From contig NC_018027.1 of assembly GCF_000266905.1 (NCBI RefSeq), positions 682,001-746,000 on the forward strand: DNA of 64,000 bases, read 5' to 3'. The notes beneath the pieces were generated by a model. It saw only the letters and a program-made list of their open reading frames with translations, was not told where the DNA came from and ran no database searches. The position numbers and the translations under genes are program-made. Of this stretch, positions 20,325 through 27,653 are shown in pieces (position 1 is the stretch's first letter; the number at the start of each line of letters is the position of its first letter). This DNA is from Mycolicibacterium chubuense NBB4 (GTDB lineage: Bacteria; Actinomycetota; Actinomycetes; Mycobacteriales; Mycobacteriaceae).

Positions 20325-20427
20325 CACCGCGAGCCCCCTCACCCAGGCACCGCGAGCCCCCTCACCCAGGCACCGCGAGCCCCCTCACCCAGGCACCGCG
20401 CGCCCCCTCACCCAGGCACCGCGAGCG
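20325..20427. repeat. Tandem repeat, 23-bp unit, about 4.5 copies
   Basis: Unit CACCGCGAGCCCCCTCACCC plus AGG, starting at 20325, 20348, 20371 and 20394, then a partial fifth unit that runs into the family-2 inverted repeat. Copies 1-3 are identical; copy 4 differs by one base. It lies immediately downstream of menG. No spacers and no coding frame, so not a CRISPR. Confidence 0.95.
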
Positions 20428-20480
20428 TGCGTGTCTGCGGCGGACACGCCGCGAATTCCCGGGAGTTTCCGCACGTTCGC
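20421..20480. repeat. Dispersed inverted repeat, family 2, copy A
   Basis: GCGAGCGTGCG (20421-20431) and CGCACGTTCGC (20470-20480) pair with one mismatch. The element shares GTGCGTGTCTGCG and its right arm with 21599-21653 and, in reverse orientation, with 22110-22168. It sits just upstream of the esterase promoter. Confidence 0.75.
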
Positions 20481-20530
20481 AGCCCGCGAAAGCCCCGTTT
20501 CGCACACGCCGCGGCGCTACCGTCACCAGC

Positions 20531-21589
20531 ATGCTGCACGGACGTCACGCCGATCCCGACGCCACCCTCGCCACCGACCCGCGCTCCGATCCACGCATGG
20601 TCGAGGCCTTCACCACCCTCGGCCTCGCCGGCCGTCTGCCCCCATCCGGGATCACGAAAGACTCGCCGATCGAAGAACGGCTCGCTTTCGCGACGATGAG
20701 CGAAGAGGGCATGGGCATGATCTTCGACACCCTCGCGAAAGACCTCACCCCGCCCGCCGGGGTGTCGACGAGCACGTCGACCATCACCGGTGTCGACGGC
20801 AACGACATCACCGTCTACATCAGCCGGCCGGCCGGCGCCCACCGCACGCTGCCGGGCGTCGTGCATCTGCACGGCGGCGGCATGGCGATCGCCAGTGCGG
20901 GCGATCTCCCGTACATCCGGCTGCGGGAACACCTCGCCGCCACCGGGCTCGTCGTCGTCGGCGTCGAATTCCGCAACAGCGGAGGTAAATTGGGCCCGCA
21001 CCCGTACCCGGCCGGCCTCAACGACTGCGCGTCGGCCGCCCGCTGGGTCAGCGCGCACCGCGACGAACTCGGTGTCGGCCATCTGATCGCGTCCGGCGAG
21101 TCCGGCGGGGGGAACCTCACACTGACACTGGCGCACAAGGCCAATCGCGAGGGGTGGATCGGCGAGATCGCCGGGTTCTACGCGCAGTGCCCGTTCATCT
21201 CGAACCGGTGGGCCGACTCGTGTGACGACCTGCCCTCACTCGAGGAGAACGACGAGTACTTCATCAGCCGCGAACAGCTCGCGATCCTCGGATCGCTGTA
21301 CGACCCGGACGGCCGGCATGCCCGAGACGCTGCGTGCTGGGCCTCGGTGGCGGCCGAGGACGAGCTGAGTGGGCTTCCGCCGCATGTGATTTCAGTCAAC
21401 GAGCTCGACCCGCTGCGCGACGAGGGCTTGCAGTACTACCGCAGGCTGCTGCGGGCGGGAGTGCCGGCGGTCGGACGGATGGTGGCGGGTACCTGCCACG
21501 GTGGGGATCTGCTGTTGGCGAGCGTGATGCCGGAGGTGTTCGGCGCCAGCATCCGCGACGTCAGCGGCTTCGCGTACTCCCTCGCCTGA
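20531..21589 (+). CDS. Alpha/beta-hydrolase esterase (hormone-sensitive-lipase type)
   Basis: A 352-residue esterase. The oxyanion motif HGGG is near residue 117 and the nucleophile elbow GESGGG near 182. Likely acid and base are in NELDPLRDE (about 293) and CHGGD (about 321). This is the arrangement of the HSL/arylacetamide-deacetylase group. ATG at 20531, 7 bases after a TACCGT box. No signal peptide. It is flanked on both sides by family-2 inverted repeats and stands between menG and menJ, so it looks like an accessory insertion into the core order. Substrate unknown. Confidence 0.88.
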   Translation: MLHGRHADPDATLATDPRSDPRMVEAFTTLGLAGRLPPSGITKDSPIEERLAFATMSEEGMGMIFDTLAKDLTPPAGVSTSTSTITGVDGNDITVYISRPAGAHRTLPGVVHLHGGGMAIASAGDLPYIRLREHLAATGLVVVGVEFRNSGGKLGPHPYPAGLNDCASAARWVSAHRDELGVGHLIASGESGGGNLTLTLAHKANREGWIGEIAGFYAQCPFISNRWADSCDDLPSLEENDEYFISREQLAILGSLYDPDGRHARDAACWASVAAEDELSGLPPHVISVNELDPLRDEGLQYYRRLLRAGVPAVGRMVAGTCHGGDLLLASVMPEVFGASIRDVSGFAYSLA

Positions 21590-21598
21590 CCCCGCCAC

Positions 21599-21653
21599 CG
21601 TGCGTGTCTGCGAGCGAAACGCCGCCGAAATCACGGAGTCCACGCACGCTCGC
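21599..21653. repeat. Dispersed inverted repeat, family 2, copy B
   Basis: CGTGCGTG near 21599-21606 pairs with CACGCACG near 21641-21648. The internal TGCGTGTCTGCG matches copy A. It lies between the convergent esterase (ends 21589) and the small gene ending at 21673, where it could serve as a bidirectional terminator. Confidence 0.7.
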
Positions 21654-21672
21654 GCCCCCTCGACCGCGCACG

Positions 21673-22095
21673 TCAGTCCCGCATCGACCAGATCCGCATC
21701 GACTCCTCGCCGACCGTCGGGTCGTGGGTCTGCTGAAAGTTGCGCCCCCCGCGGCCGAAGGTGGCGACGACGGCGCCGGGCGCCCGAGACTCGGTGACCG
21801 GGGAGTCGCGCCACCGGCATGGCCGGACGTGAACGAGATCGACGCCCTCGCCGCCCGCGTCGTAGAAGTACGGGCCCTCGAGGCGGCCCAGCCAGAAGAG
21901 GCCGTCGGCATCCCGGGTCCACACCAGCGACCCGTCAGGTGCTTCGGCGAACCGCTGCACCCGCCGGGCCAGCCGCTGCGCGTCGCGGTCCTCGCCGAAG
22001 CCGCACAGCCCCAACGACAGTGCGCGCTCGACAGCGAGTTGCGGATCGATGTCATCGGACCGCGATCGCATCGGCGCCCGGTAGACCAGCGTCAC
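21673..22095 (-). CDS. Hypothetical protein (about 140 aa)
   Basis: A 140-residue soluble protein with no signal peptide or membrane helix. It contains an internal segment RDADGLFWLGRLEGPYFYD and a C-terminal VVATFGRGGRNFQQTHDPT region. Codon use is like its neighbours and the frame is open throughout. I do not recognise the family. It lies downstream of menJ on the same strand, separated from it by the family-2 repeat copy C. Confidence 0.65.
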   Translation of the reverse strand: MTLVYRAPMRSRSDDIDPQLAVERALSLGLCGFGEDRDAQRLARRVQRFAEAPDGSLVWTRDADGLFWLGRLEGPYFYDAGGEGVDLVHVRPCRWRDSPVTESRAPGAVVATFGRGGRNFQQTHDPTVGEESMRIWSMRD

Positions 22096-22109
22096 GGTCG
22101 AGCCCGCCC

Positions 22110-22168
22110 ACCGTGCGCGTTCTCGGCTCCGAAGCCGCGTGTCGCCGCGCAGACATGCACGCTCGCGG
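22110..22168. repeat. Dispersed inverted repeat, family 2, copy C (opposite orientation)
   Basis: The right end GCACGCTCGCGG (22157-22168) with preceding GCAGACAT is the reverse complement of the start of copy A (CCGCGAGCGTGC, then TGTCTGC). The left end ACCGTGCGCG matches copy B. It lies between the menJ stop and the small gene at 21673. Confidence 0.65.
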
Positions 22169-22177
22169 AACGGGGGG

Positions 22178-23398
22178 TCACGTGAACGGGCGACGGTCGT
22201 CGATGCGGCGCGACAGCCGGCCCGCGCCGCGCCACACCCGGGCCACCGTGTCCTCGTCCTCGTCGGTGACGAAGTTGCCCATCACCCGCACCGCCACCGT
22301 CATCAGTGCCGACGACCGCATCGCGACTGGCCCGGTAACCGGCAGGAAGCGCGGGAACGTCAGCAACAGGGCCAGCCGGCGCGCGATCGAGAACCCACGC
22401 GCATAGTGCTCCTGCAACACGGCGGGCCACGCCTGCGAGTACTCGCCGCAGCCCAACAACGAGGCGGCCAGCCGCCCCGTCTCCAACCCGTAGTCGATGC
22501 CCTCGCCGTTGAGCGGGTTCACGCACGCCGCGGCATCGCCGATCAACATCCAGTTCGGCCCGGCCACACCCGACACCGCGCCGCCCATCGGCAGCAGCGC
22601 CGACAGCCCGGCGCGCGGTTCGCCCTCGAAGCCCCACTCGTCGCGACGCAACCCCGCGTAGTAGTTCATCAGCGGCCGCAGCGCGGCGTCCGCCGGACGT
22701 TTGGCCGTCGCCAGCGCGCCGACGCCGATGTTCACCTCGCCGTTGCCCAGCGGGAAGATCCAGCCGTAACCCGGCAGCACCTCCCCGGTCGGGGAACGCA
22801 ATTCCAGATGCGACGTGATCCACGGCTCGCCGTGGCGGGGGGTGGCGATGTAGCCGCGGATCGCGACCCCGTACACGGTCTGCCGGTGCCATTCGCGGCC
22901 CAGCGCCCGGCCCAGGCCCGAGCGGGCGCCGTCGGCGACGATCAGGTCCGCGCAGCGGATGACCTCGCCGGAATCCAGCACCACCCCCGACACCCGTCCT
23001 GCCGAATCACGCTCGACGTCAACGGCTTTGACGCCGAGCTTCATCTTCGCACCGTCGTCGACGGCGACCAGCCGGATGCGTTCGTCCAATTCCGTGCGCG
23101 GGACGGCGCTGCTGGTCGGCGGGAACGACGTGCCCGGCCACGTCACTTCGACGTCGGAGCCGAACCCCGACATCCGCAGCCCGCGGTGGGCGATCTTGTC
23201 GTCGAGCCACGAGCCCAGCCCGAGACGCCGCAGCTCCGCCACCGCGCGGGGGGTCAGACCGTCGCCGCACGCCTTGTCCCGGGGGAACGAGGCCGAGTCG
23301 ATCACCAGCACGTCGCGGCCCGCACGCGCGGCCCACGCCGCGGCCGACGATCCCGCGGGCCCAGCCCCGACGACGACCACATCAGCGCTCGGGTTCAT
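22178..23398 (-). CDS. menJ: Menaquinone reductase MenJ (geranylgeranyl-reductase family)
   Basis: A 406-residue FAD-dependent reductase. The dinucleotide-binding motif VVVGAGPAGSSAAAW is at about residues 7-21, followed by DVLVIDSASFPRDKACGDGL with the family's conserved cysteine. A second FAD motif ends in LIGDAAACVNPLNGEGIDYG (about 285-304). By synteny it equals Rv0561c, MenJ, which saturates one isoprene unit of the menaquinone side chain. It is divergent from the polyprenyl diphosphate synthase grcC1 across only 21 bp. The two may be controlled together through the palindrome at 23401-23424. Confidence 0.93.
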   Translation of the reverse strand: MNPSADVVVVGAGPAGSSAAAWAARAGRDVLVIDSASFPRDKACGDGLTPRAVAELRRLGLGSWLDDKIAHRGLRMSGFGSDVEVTWPGTSFPPTSSAVPRTELDERIRLVAVDDGAKMKLGVKAVDVERDSAGRVSGVVLDSGEVIRCADLIVADGARSGLGRALGREWHRQTVYGVAIRGYIATPRHGEPWITSHLELRSPTGEVLPGYGWIFPLGNGEVNIGVGALATAKRPADAALRPLMNYYAGLRRDEWGFEGEPRAGLSALLPMGGAVSGVAGPNWMLIGDAAACVNPLNGEGIDYGLETGRLAASLLGCGEYSQAWPAVLQEHYARGFSIARRLALLLTFPRFLPVTGPVAMRSSALMTVAVRVMGNFVTDEDEDTVARVWRGAGRLSRRIDDRRPFT

Positions 23399-23400
23399 GT

Positions 23401-23424
23401 CTCACAGTATGTTGGCACTGTGAG
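23401..23424. promoter_or_regulatory. Back-to-back menJ/grcC1 promoters on a perfect 8-bp palindrome
   Basis: CTCACAGT (23401-23408) and ACTGTGAG (23417-23424) form a perfect inverted repeat with 8 bases between the arms. It fills the whole 21-bp gap and overlaps the grcC1 GTG. TATGTT (23408-23413) ends 6 bases before the grcC1 GTG at 23420. On the other strand TACTGT (23409-23404) ends 5 bases before the menJ ATG at 23398. Both genes thus appear leaderless, with overlapping -10 boxes inside one operator-like palindrome. Confidence 0.75.
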
Positions 23425-24427
23425 GACACCGGCGAACGTGGTGGCAGGAGTGGACTTCGGGGACGCCCGATTCGCTCAGGACGTCCGTGACGGGGTGGCG
23501 CGCATCGAGGCGCTGATGTCCGAGGAGCTGGGCAAGGCCGACGTGCTGATGGCCGAGGCCGTGTCGCACCTGTTCGAAGCCGGCGGCAAGCGGTTCCGCC
23601 CGCTGTTCACCGTCCTGTCCGCCCAGCTGGGCCCGGAACCCGACGCCTGGCAGGTCACCGTCGCCGGTGCGGTGATCGAGCTGGTGCACCTGGCCACGCT
23701 GTACCACGACGACGTGATGGACGAGGCGCAGGTGCGCCGCGGAGCGCCCAGCGCCAACGCCCGGTGGAGTAACAACATCGCGATCCTGGCCGGCGACTAC
23801 CTGTTCGCGACGGCGTCGCGTCTGGTCAGCAGGCTGGGTCCCGATGCCGTGCGGATCATCGCCGACACGTTCGCGCTTCTGGTCACGGGCCAGATGCGGG
23901 AGACGCGCGGGGTCGCCGACCATGTCGACGAGGTGGAGCACTACCTGAAGGTGGTCTACGAGAAGACGGCCTGCCTGATCGCGGCCTCGGGCCGGTTCGG
24001 GGCGACGTTCTCCGGCGCCGACGACGATCAGATCGAGCGGCTGAGCCGGCTCGGCGGCATGGTCGGGACGGTGTTCCAGATCTGCGACGACATCATCGAC
24101 ATCGACTCCGACGCCGACGAGTCGGGCAAGGTGCCGGGCACCGATTTGCGCGAGGGCGTGCACACGCTGCCCGTGCTGTACGCGCTGCGCGAAACCGGAC
24201 CCGACGCCGACCGGTTGCGTCAGCTGCTGGCCGGGCCGGTCGAGAGCGACGACGATGTCGCCGAGGCGCTGCGGCTGCTGCGGTCCTCGCAGGGCATCAC
24301 CAAGGCCAAGGAGACGGTCGCGGGCTACGCGCGGGAAGCCCGGCAGGAGCTCGCGCTGCTGCCCGAGGGGCCCGGCCGCCAGGCGCTGGCGTCGCTGGTC
24401 GACTACACGATCAACCGGCACGGCTGA
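23420..24427 (+). CDS. grcC1: Polyprenyl diphosphate synthase GrcC1
   Basis: A 335-residue trans-prenyl diphosphate synthase that would build the menaquinone side chain. The first Asp-rich motif is DDVMD (about residues 97-101) and the second is DDIID (about 222-226). GGKRFRPLF near 54 binds the diphosphate, and the whole sequence follows Rv0562 closely. The GTG at 23420 gives the conserved MRTPANVVAGVDFGDA start; the upstream frame overlaps menJ antisense and is rejected. Chain length cannot be read directly; heptaprenyl to nonaprenyl is usual. Confidence 0.94.
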   Translation: MRTPANVVAGVDFGDARFAQDVRDGVARIEALMSEELGKADVLMAEAVSHLFEAGGKRFRPLFTVLSAQLGPEPDAWQVTVAGAVIELVHLATLYHDDVMDEAQVRRGAPSANARWSNNIAILAGDYLFATASRLVSRLGPDAVRIIADTFALLVTGQMRETRGVADHVDEVEHYLKVVYEKTACLIAASGRFGATFSGADDDQIERLSRLGGMVGTVFQICDDIIDIDSDADESGKVPGTDLREGVHTLPVLYALRETGPDADRLRQLLAGPVESDDDVAEALRLLRSSQGITKAKETVAGYAREARQELALLPEGPGRQALASLVDYTINRHG

Positions 24428-24453
24428 GTGCCAGGAACCTGCGCGGCCCCGTC

Positions 24454-24487
24454 AGGCGTTGAGTTCGGTAAGGCGTTGAGTTCGGTG
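24454..24487. repeat. 17-bp direct repeat, two copies
   Basis: AGGCGTTGAGTTCGGTA at 24454-24470 is followed at once by the same 17 bases with one change (24471-24487), then AGGCG again. It lies in the 88-bp gap between grcC1 and htpX, upstream of the GAGGAGG ribosome site. It may be a replication-slippage duplication in the leader. Confidence 0.9.
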
Positions 24488-24515
24488 AGGCGGCAGTTTT
24501 GAGGAGGCAGTCACG

Positions 24516-25394
24516 ATGACTTGGCACCCGCATGCCAACACGGCCAAGACGTTCCTGTTGCTGGTGCTGTTCTCGGGTCTGATCGTCGGGGTCGGCGCGC
24601 TGTTCGGGCGCAACATCATGTTCCTGGCGGTGCTCTTCGCCATCGGCATGAACGTCTACGTGTACTTCAACAGCGACAAGCTGGCGCTGCGGGCGATGCA
24701 CGCCCAGCCCGTCACCGAGATGCAGGCGCCGGTGATGTACCGGATCGTGCGCGAGCTGGCCACCACCGCGCGCCAGCCGATGCCGCGGCTCTACATCAGC
24801 GACACCGCCGCACCCAACGCCTTCGCCACCGGACGCAACCCGCGCAACGCCGCCGTCTGCTGCACCACGGGCATCCTGCAGATGCTCGACGAGCGTGAGT
24901 TGCGCTCCGTCCTCGGCCACGAGCTGTCCCACGTCTACAACCGCGACATCCTGATCTCGTGTGTGGCCGGGGCGATGGCGTCGGTGATCACCGCGCTGGC
25001 CAACCTCGCGTTCTTCGCGAGCATGTTCGGCGGCAACCGCGAAGGCGGCACGAATCCCTTTGCGATTCTTCTGGTTTCACTGCTGGGTCCGATCGCCGCG
25101 ACGGTCATCCGGCTCGCGGTGTCGCGGTCGCGGGAGTATCAGGCCGACCAGTCCGGCGCCGAGCTGACCGGTGACCCGCTGGCGCTGGCGAGCGCCCTGC
25201 GCAAGATCAGCGCCGGGGTGGAGCGTGCGCCGCTGCCGCCCGAACCGCAGCTGGCCGATCAGGCGCACTTGATGATCGCCAACCCGTTCCGGTCCGGCGA
25301 GAAGATCGGCAAGCTGTTCTCGACGCATCCGCCGATCGCCGACCGCATCGCGCGACTGGAGGCGATGGCCGGGCGGGGGCCGGGCCACTACTGA
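24516..25394 (+). CDS. htpX: Membrane zinc metalloprotease HtpX
   Basis: A 292-residue M48 protease. Two N-terminal membrane helices (about residues 9-45) are followed by the zinc site HELSH (about 135-139) in [14 protein letters not shown] second hydrophobic pair lies at about 150-205, and [13 protein letters not shown] holds the third zinc ligand. HtpX degrades misfolded inner-membrane proteins. ATG at 24516 with GAGGAGG 8 bases upstream. Position equals Rv0563, downstream of grcC1. Confidence 0.95.
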   Translation: MTWHPHANTAKTFLLLVLFSGLIVGVGALFGRNIMFLAVLFAIGMNVYVYFNSDKLALRAMHAQPVTEMQAPVMYRIVRELATTARQPMPRLYISDTAAPNAFATGRNPRNAAVCCTTGILQMLDERELRSVLGHELSHVYNRDILISCVAGAMASVITALANLAFFASMFGGNREGGTNPFAILLVSLLGPIAATVIRLAVSRSREYQADQSGAELTGDPLALASALRKISAGVERAPLPPEPQLADQAHLMIANPFRSGEKIGKLFSTHPPIADRIARLEAMAGRGPGHY

Positions 25395-25447
25395 GCGAAT
25401 CCGGCGCGCAAAAGCACCCTCGCGGTGCGTATGCGCGCACGATTCGC
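25395..25447. repeat. Inverted repeat, family 3, copy 2, with nested hairpin
   Basis: GCGAATCCGGCGCGC (25395-25409) and GCGCGCACGATTCGC (25433-25447) pair at 13 of 15 positions. Between them GCACC and GGTGC form a second small hairpin. It starts right after the htpX stop and ends just before the -10 box of the next gene. Probably an htpX terminator; it shares its left arm with 9722-9737. Confidence 0.65.
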
Positions 25448-25466
25448 CGCCGTTAGGGTGTGCGAC

Positions 25467-25925
25467 GTGCTGAGAAGAATCGTCACCGGGCTGGCCCTCG
25501 GCGCGGCCATGCTGACCACCGCCGGCGTCGCGTCGGCGCAGCCGCCGTTCGACGTCAACGCGCTCCCGCCGGTGAATCCGCAGCCCTTCGCCGGTACCGA
25601 AGGCGCGTGGTACTCCTTCGGCGTGCCCGGGGGAGTGACCTGCGTGATGGACCGGCAGACCGGCAGCTACGGCTGCAACGGCCCGCTGCCCGGCGCACCG
25701 GGCGGAGCCAACGTGGTCACCGGGTGGGCCGGCGGACCGCCCGGATTCGGCCACGCCGACGGGCCGATGTACGGCGCCACGGCCGAGCCGCTGCCGCTTC
25801 CGCCGAACACCCGGATGAGTTTCCGGACCGTCAGCTGCGGTACCGACGGCGTCGTCACCTCGTGCCTGAACACCCTTGACCGGTCCGGCTTCGTCATCAG
25901 CCCGGCCGGCAGCTACGCATTCTGA
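25467..25925 (+). CDS. Secreted protein, tandem paralogue 1
   Basis: A 152-residue exported protein. The signal peptide LRRIVTGLALGAAMLTTAGVASAQ is cleaved after about residue 24. The mature part has four cysteines in two pairs (TCVMD/YGCNG and VSCGT/TSCLN) in a pattern shared with the next gene. The GTG at 25467 is supported by TAGGGT at 25454-25459, 7 bases upstream, and by the same GTG-CTG-AG start in the paralogue. Family not recognised; common in mycobacteria as small secreted proteins. Confidence 0.8.
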   Translation: MLRRIVTGLALGAAMLTTAGVASAQPPFDVNALPPVNPQPFAGTEGAWYSFGVPGGVTCVMDRQTGSYGCNGPLPGAPGGANVVTGWAGGPPGFGHADGPMYGATAEPLPLPPNTRMSFRTVSCGTDGVVTSCLNTLDRSGFVISPAGSYAF

Positions 25926-25964
25926 AACACTGCTCGCCGGTGCGGCGACATCTAGTCTGTGATG

Positions 25965-26501
25965 GTGCTGAGCAGAACCCTCGTCGGTCTCGCGTGCGTC
26001 GCCGCGGCCGGTGTCCTCAACGCGTCGGGGCTCGCCGCCGCCCAGCCCGCGCCACCGACCGAGCCGCCGACGCCGCCCGCGCCGAACATCAACGCCTACC
26101 CGTCGGCGAATCCCAAGGACTACGCCGTGCTGGGCGGCATCGCGTATGCGTTCAGTTCCGGCGGCCTGACCTGCATGCTGCAGCGCAGCGGCGGCTACGG
26201 CTGCAACGGCGTGCTGCCGGGAGCGCCGGAGGGCGCGAACCTGGTCAGCGGCGCATCCGGCGCGGTGCCGGGGTTCTCCACCGCTCCGGCGCCGATGTAC
26301 GGCGGGCCGGTCAACGCGCTACCCGCCAACACCCGCCTCAGCTTCGGCACCGTCAGCTGCGGCGGTGACGGCACGGTGACCGCCTGCGTGGACAGCCGCA
26401 ATCAGTCCGGCTTCGTCGTCAGCCCCTCGGCGACGTGGATCGTCAACGAGGTCAACCCGCTCGTCGTGCGGCCGGACGGGACCAACCCGTACTTCAACTG
26501 A
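25965..26501 (+). CDS. Secreted protein, tandem paralogue 2
   Basis: A 178-residue exported protein, paralogous to the gene upstream. It has the same signal-peptide start (GTG-CTG-AGC-AGA), a Pro-rich linker, then YGCNGVLPGAPEGANLVSG aligned with the paralogue's YGCNGPLPGAPGGANVVTG. Both cysteine pairs are conserved, and a 20-residue C-terminal extension is added. I use GTG 25965 rather than ATG 25962 or GTG 25959, because TAGTCT (25953-25958) ends 6 bases before it. It converges on gpsA 1 bp away. Function unknown. Confidence 0.78.
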   Translation: MLSRTLVGLACVAAAGVLNASGLAAAQPAPPTEPPTPPAPNINAYPSANPKDYAVLGGIAYAFSSGGLTCMLQRSGGYGCNGVLPGAPEGANLVSGASGAVPGFSTAPAPMYGGPVNALPANTRLSFGTVSCGGDGTVTACVDSRNQSGFVVSPSATWIVNEVNPLVVRPDGTNPYFN

Positions 26502-26502
26502 C

Positions 26503-27528
26503 CTAGAAACCCGAGCCGTGCACCTCGTGGCCCGGCTTCTCCACCATGAGCCCGCGGTAGGCCTCCTCGACGGTCGAACCGTGGTTGACCACGCCGTCGA
26601 CCTCGCGGGCGATCGGCATCGAGATGCCCAGCTTGTCGGCGAACTCCATGATCACGCTGGACGCCTTGACGCCCTCGGCGACCTGGTTCATCGAGGCGAT
26701 GATCTCGTCGATGGGTTTGCCGGCCCCGAGTTGTTCGCCGACGTGCCGGTTGCGGCTTCGCTGGCTGGTGCACGTGACGATCAGGTCGCCCATGCCGGCC
26801 AGACCGGCGAACGTGTCGCGGTTGCCGCCCATCGCCTCGCCCATCTTCGACATCTCGCGCACCGCGCGGGCCATCACCATGGCGCGGGTGTTCTCCCCGA
26901 TCCCGAGCGAATAGCCCATGCCGACCGCGATCGCGTAGACGTTCTTTAGCGCGCCCGCCATCTCCACGCCCACCACGTCGTCGGTGGTGTAGGTGCGGAA
27001 TCGCTTGGTGCGGAACAACTGTGCCAGGTGCGCCGCCAGATGCTGATCGGGCATCGCCAACACCGCGGCGGCGGCGTACCCGTCGGCCACCTCGCGGGCG
27101 ATGTTGGGGCCGGCCAGGATTCCCGCGGGATGCCCCGGCAGGATCTCGTCGACGACCTGGCTCATGCGGTAGTTGGTGCCCTGCTCGAGGCCCTTCACCA
27201 GGGACACCACCGGCACCCACGGCCGCAGCTTCGAGGCCAGCTCGGTCAGCACCCCACGGAATCCGTGCGACGGCACGCCCATCACGATGACGTCGGCGGA
27301 CTCGGCGGCTTCCTCGAAATCGTTGGTGGCCTTCAACGAGTGAGCGAGCTCGACCTCGTCGCCGAGGTACTTGGTGTTGCGGTGGTTCTCGTTGATGTCC
27401 TTCGCGGTCTCCGCTGAGCGCACCCACTGCAGCGTCGGCCCGCGCCGGGCACAGATGGAGGCCACGGTAGTGCCCCAGGATCCGCCTCCCAGGACGACGA
27501 CTCTCGGTTCGCGTTGCGCAGGTGCCAT
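26503..27528 (-). CDS. gpsA: Glycerol-3-phosphate dehydrogenase [NAD(P)+] GpsA
   Basis: A 341-residue enzyme that reduces dihydroxyacetone phosphate to sn-glycerol-3-phosphate for phospholipids. The Rossmann motif VVVLGGGSWGTTVA is at about residues 9-22. The catalytic region includes GALKNVYAIAVGMG (catalytic Lys, about 195), SRNRHVGEQLGAGK and a C-terminal GSTVEEAYRGL. The ATG at 27528 gives the conserved MAPAQREPRVVV start, against a GTG at 27537. Position equals Rv0564c (gpsA1). Confidence 0.95.
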   Translation of the reverse strand: MAPAQREPRVVVLGGGSWGTTVASICARRGPTLQWVRSAETAKDINENHRNTKYLGDEVELAHSLKATNDFEEAAESADVIVMGVPSHGFRGVLTELASKLRPWVPVVSLVKGLEQGTNYRMSQVVDEILPGHPAGILAGPNIAREVADGYAAAAVLAMPDQHLAAHLAQLFRTKRFRTYTTDDVVGVEMAGALKNVYAIAVGMGYSLGIGENTRAMVMARAVREMSKMGEAMGGNRDTFAGLAGMGDLIVTCTSQRSRNRHVGEQLGAGKPIDEIIASMNQVAEGVKASSVIMEFADKLGISMPIAREVDGVVNHGSTVEEAYRGLMVEKPGHEVHGSGF

Positions 27529-27653
27529 GGCAGTCACATTAGGGGCGGGGGATGGCGTCGAGGGCGGCTTTGACGACCACCGGTCGATCGGCGCACGGAC
27601 CCGGCCCCGGCAGTGGGCATAATGAGAACCACTTTGCTCCAGGGGGTCGCGCT

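Noticed and set aside
20325..20427. Possible CRISPR array
   Set aside because: The 23-bp units are directly adjacent without spacers, and no cas genes are present.
22139..23419. 427-codon extension upstream of grcC1
   Set aside because: It runs antisense to menJ and has shadow-type composition. The grcC1 start at 23420 matches homologues.
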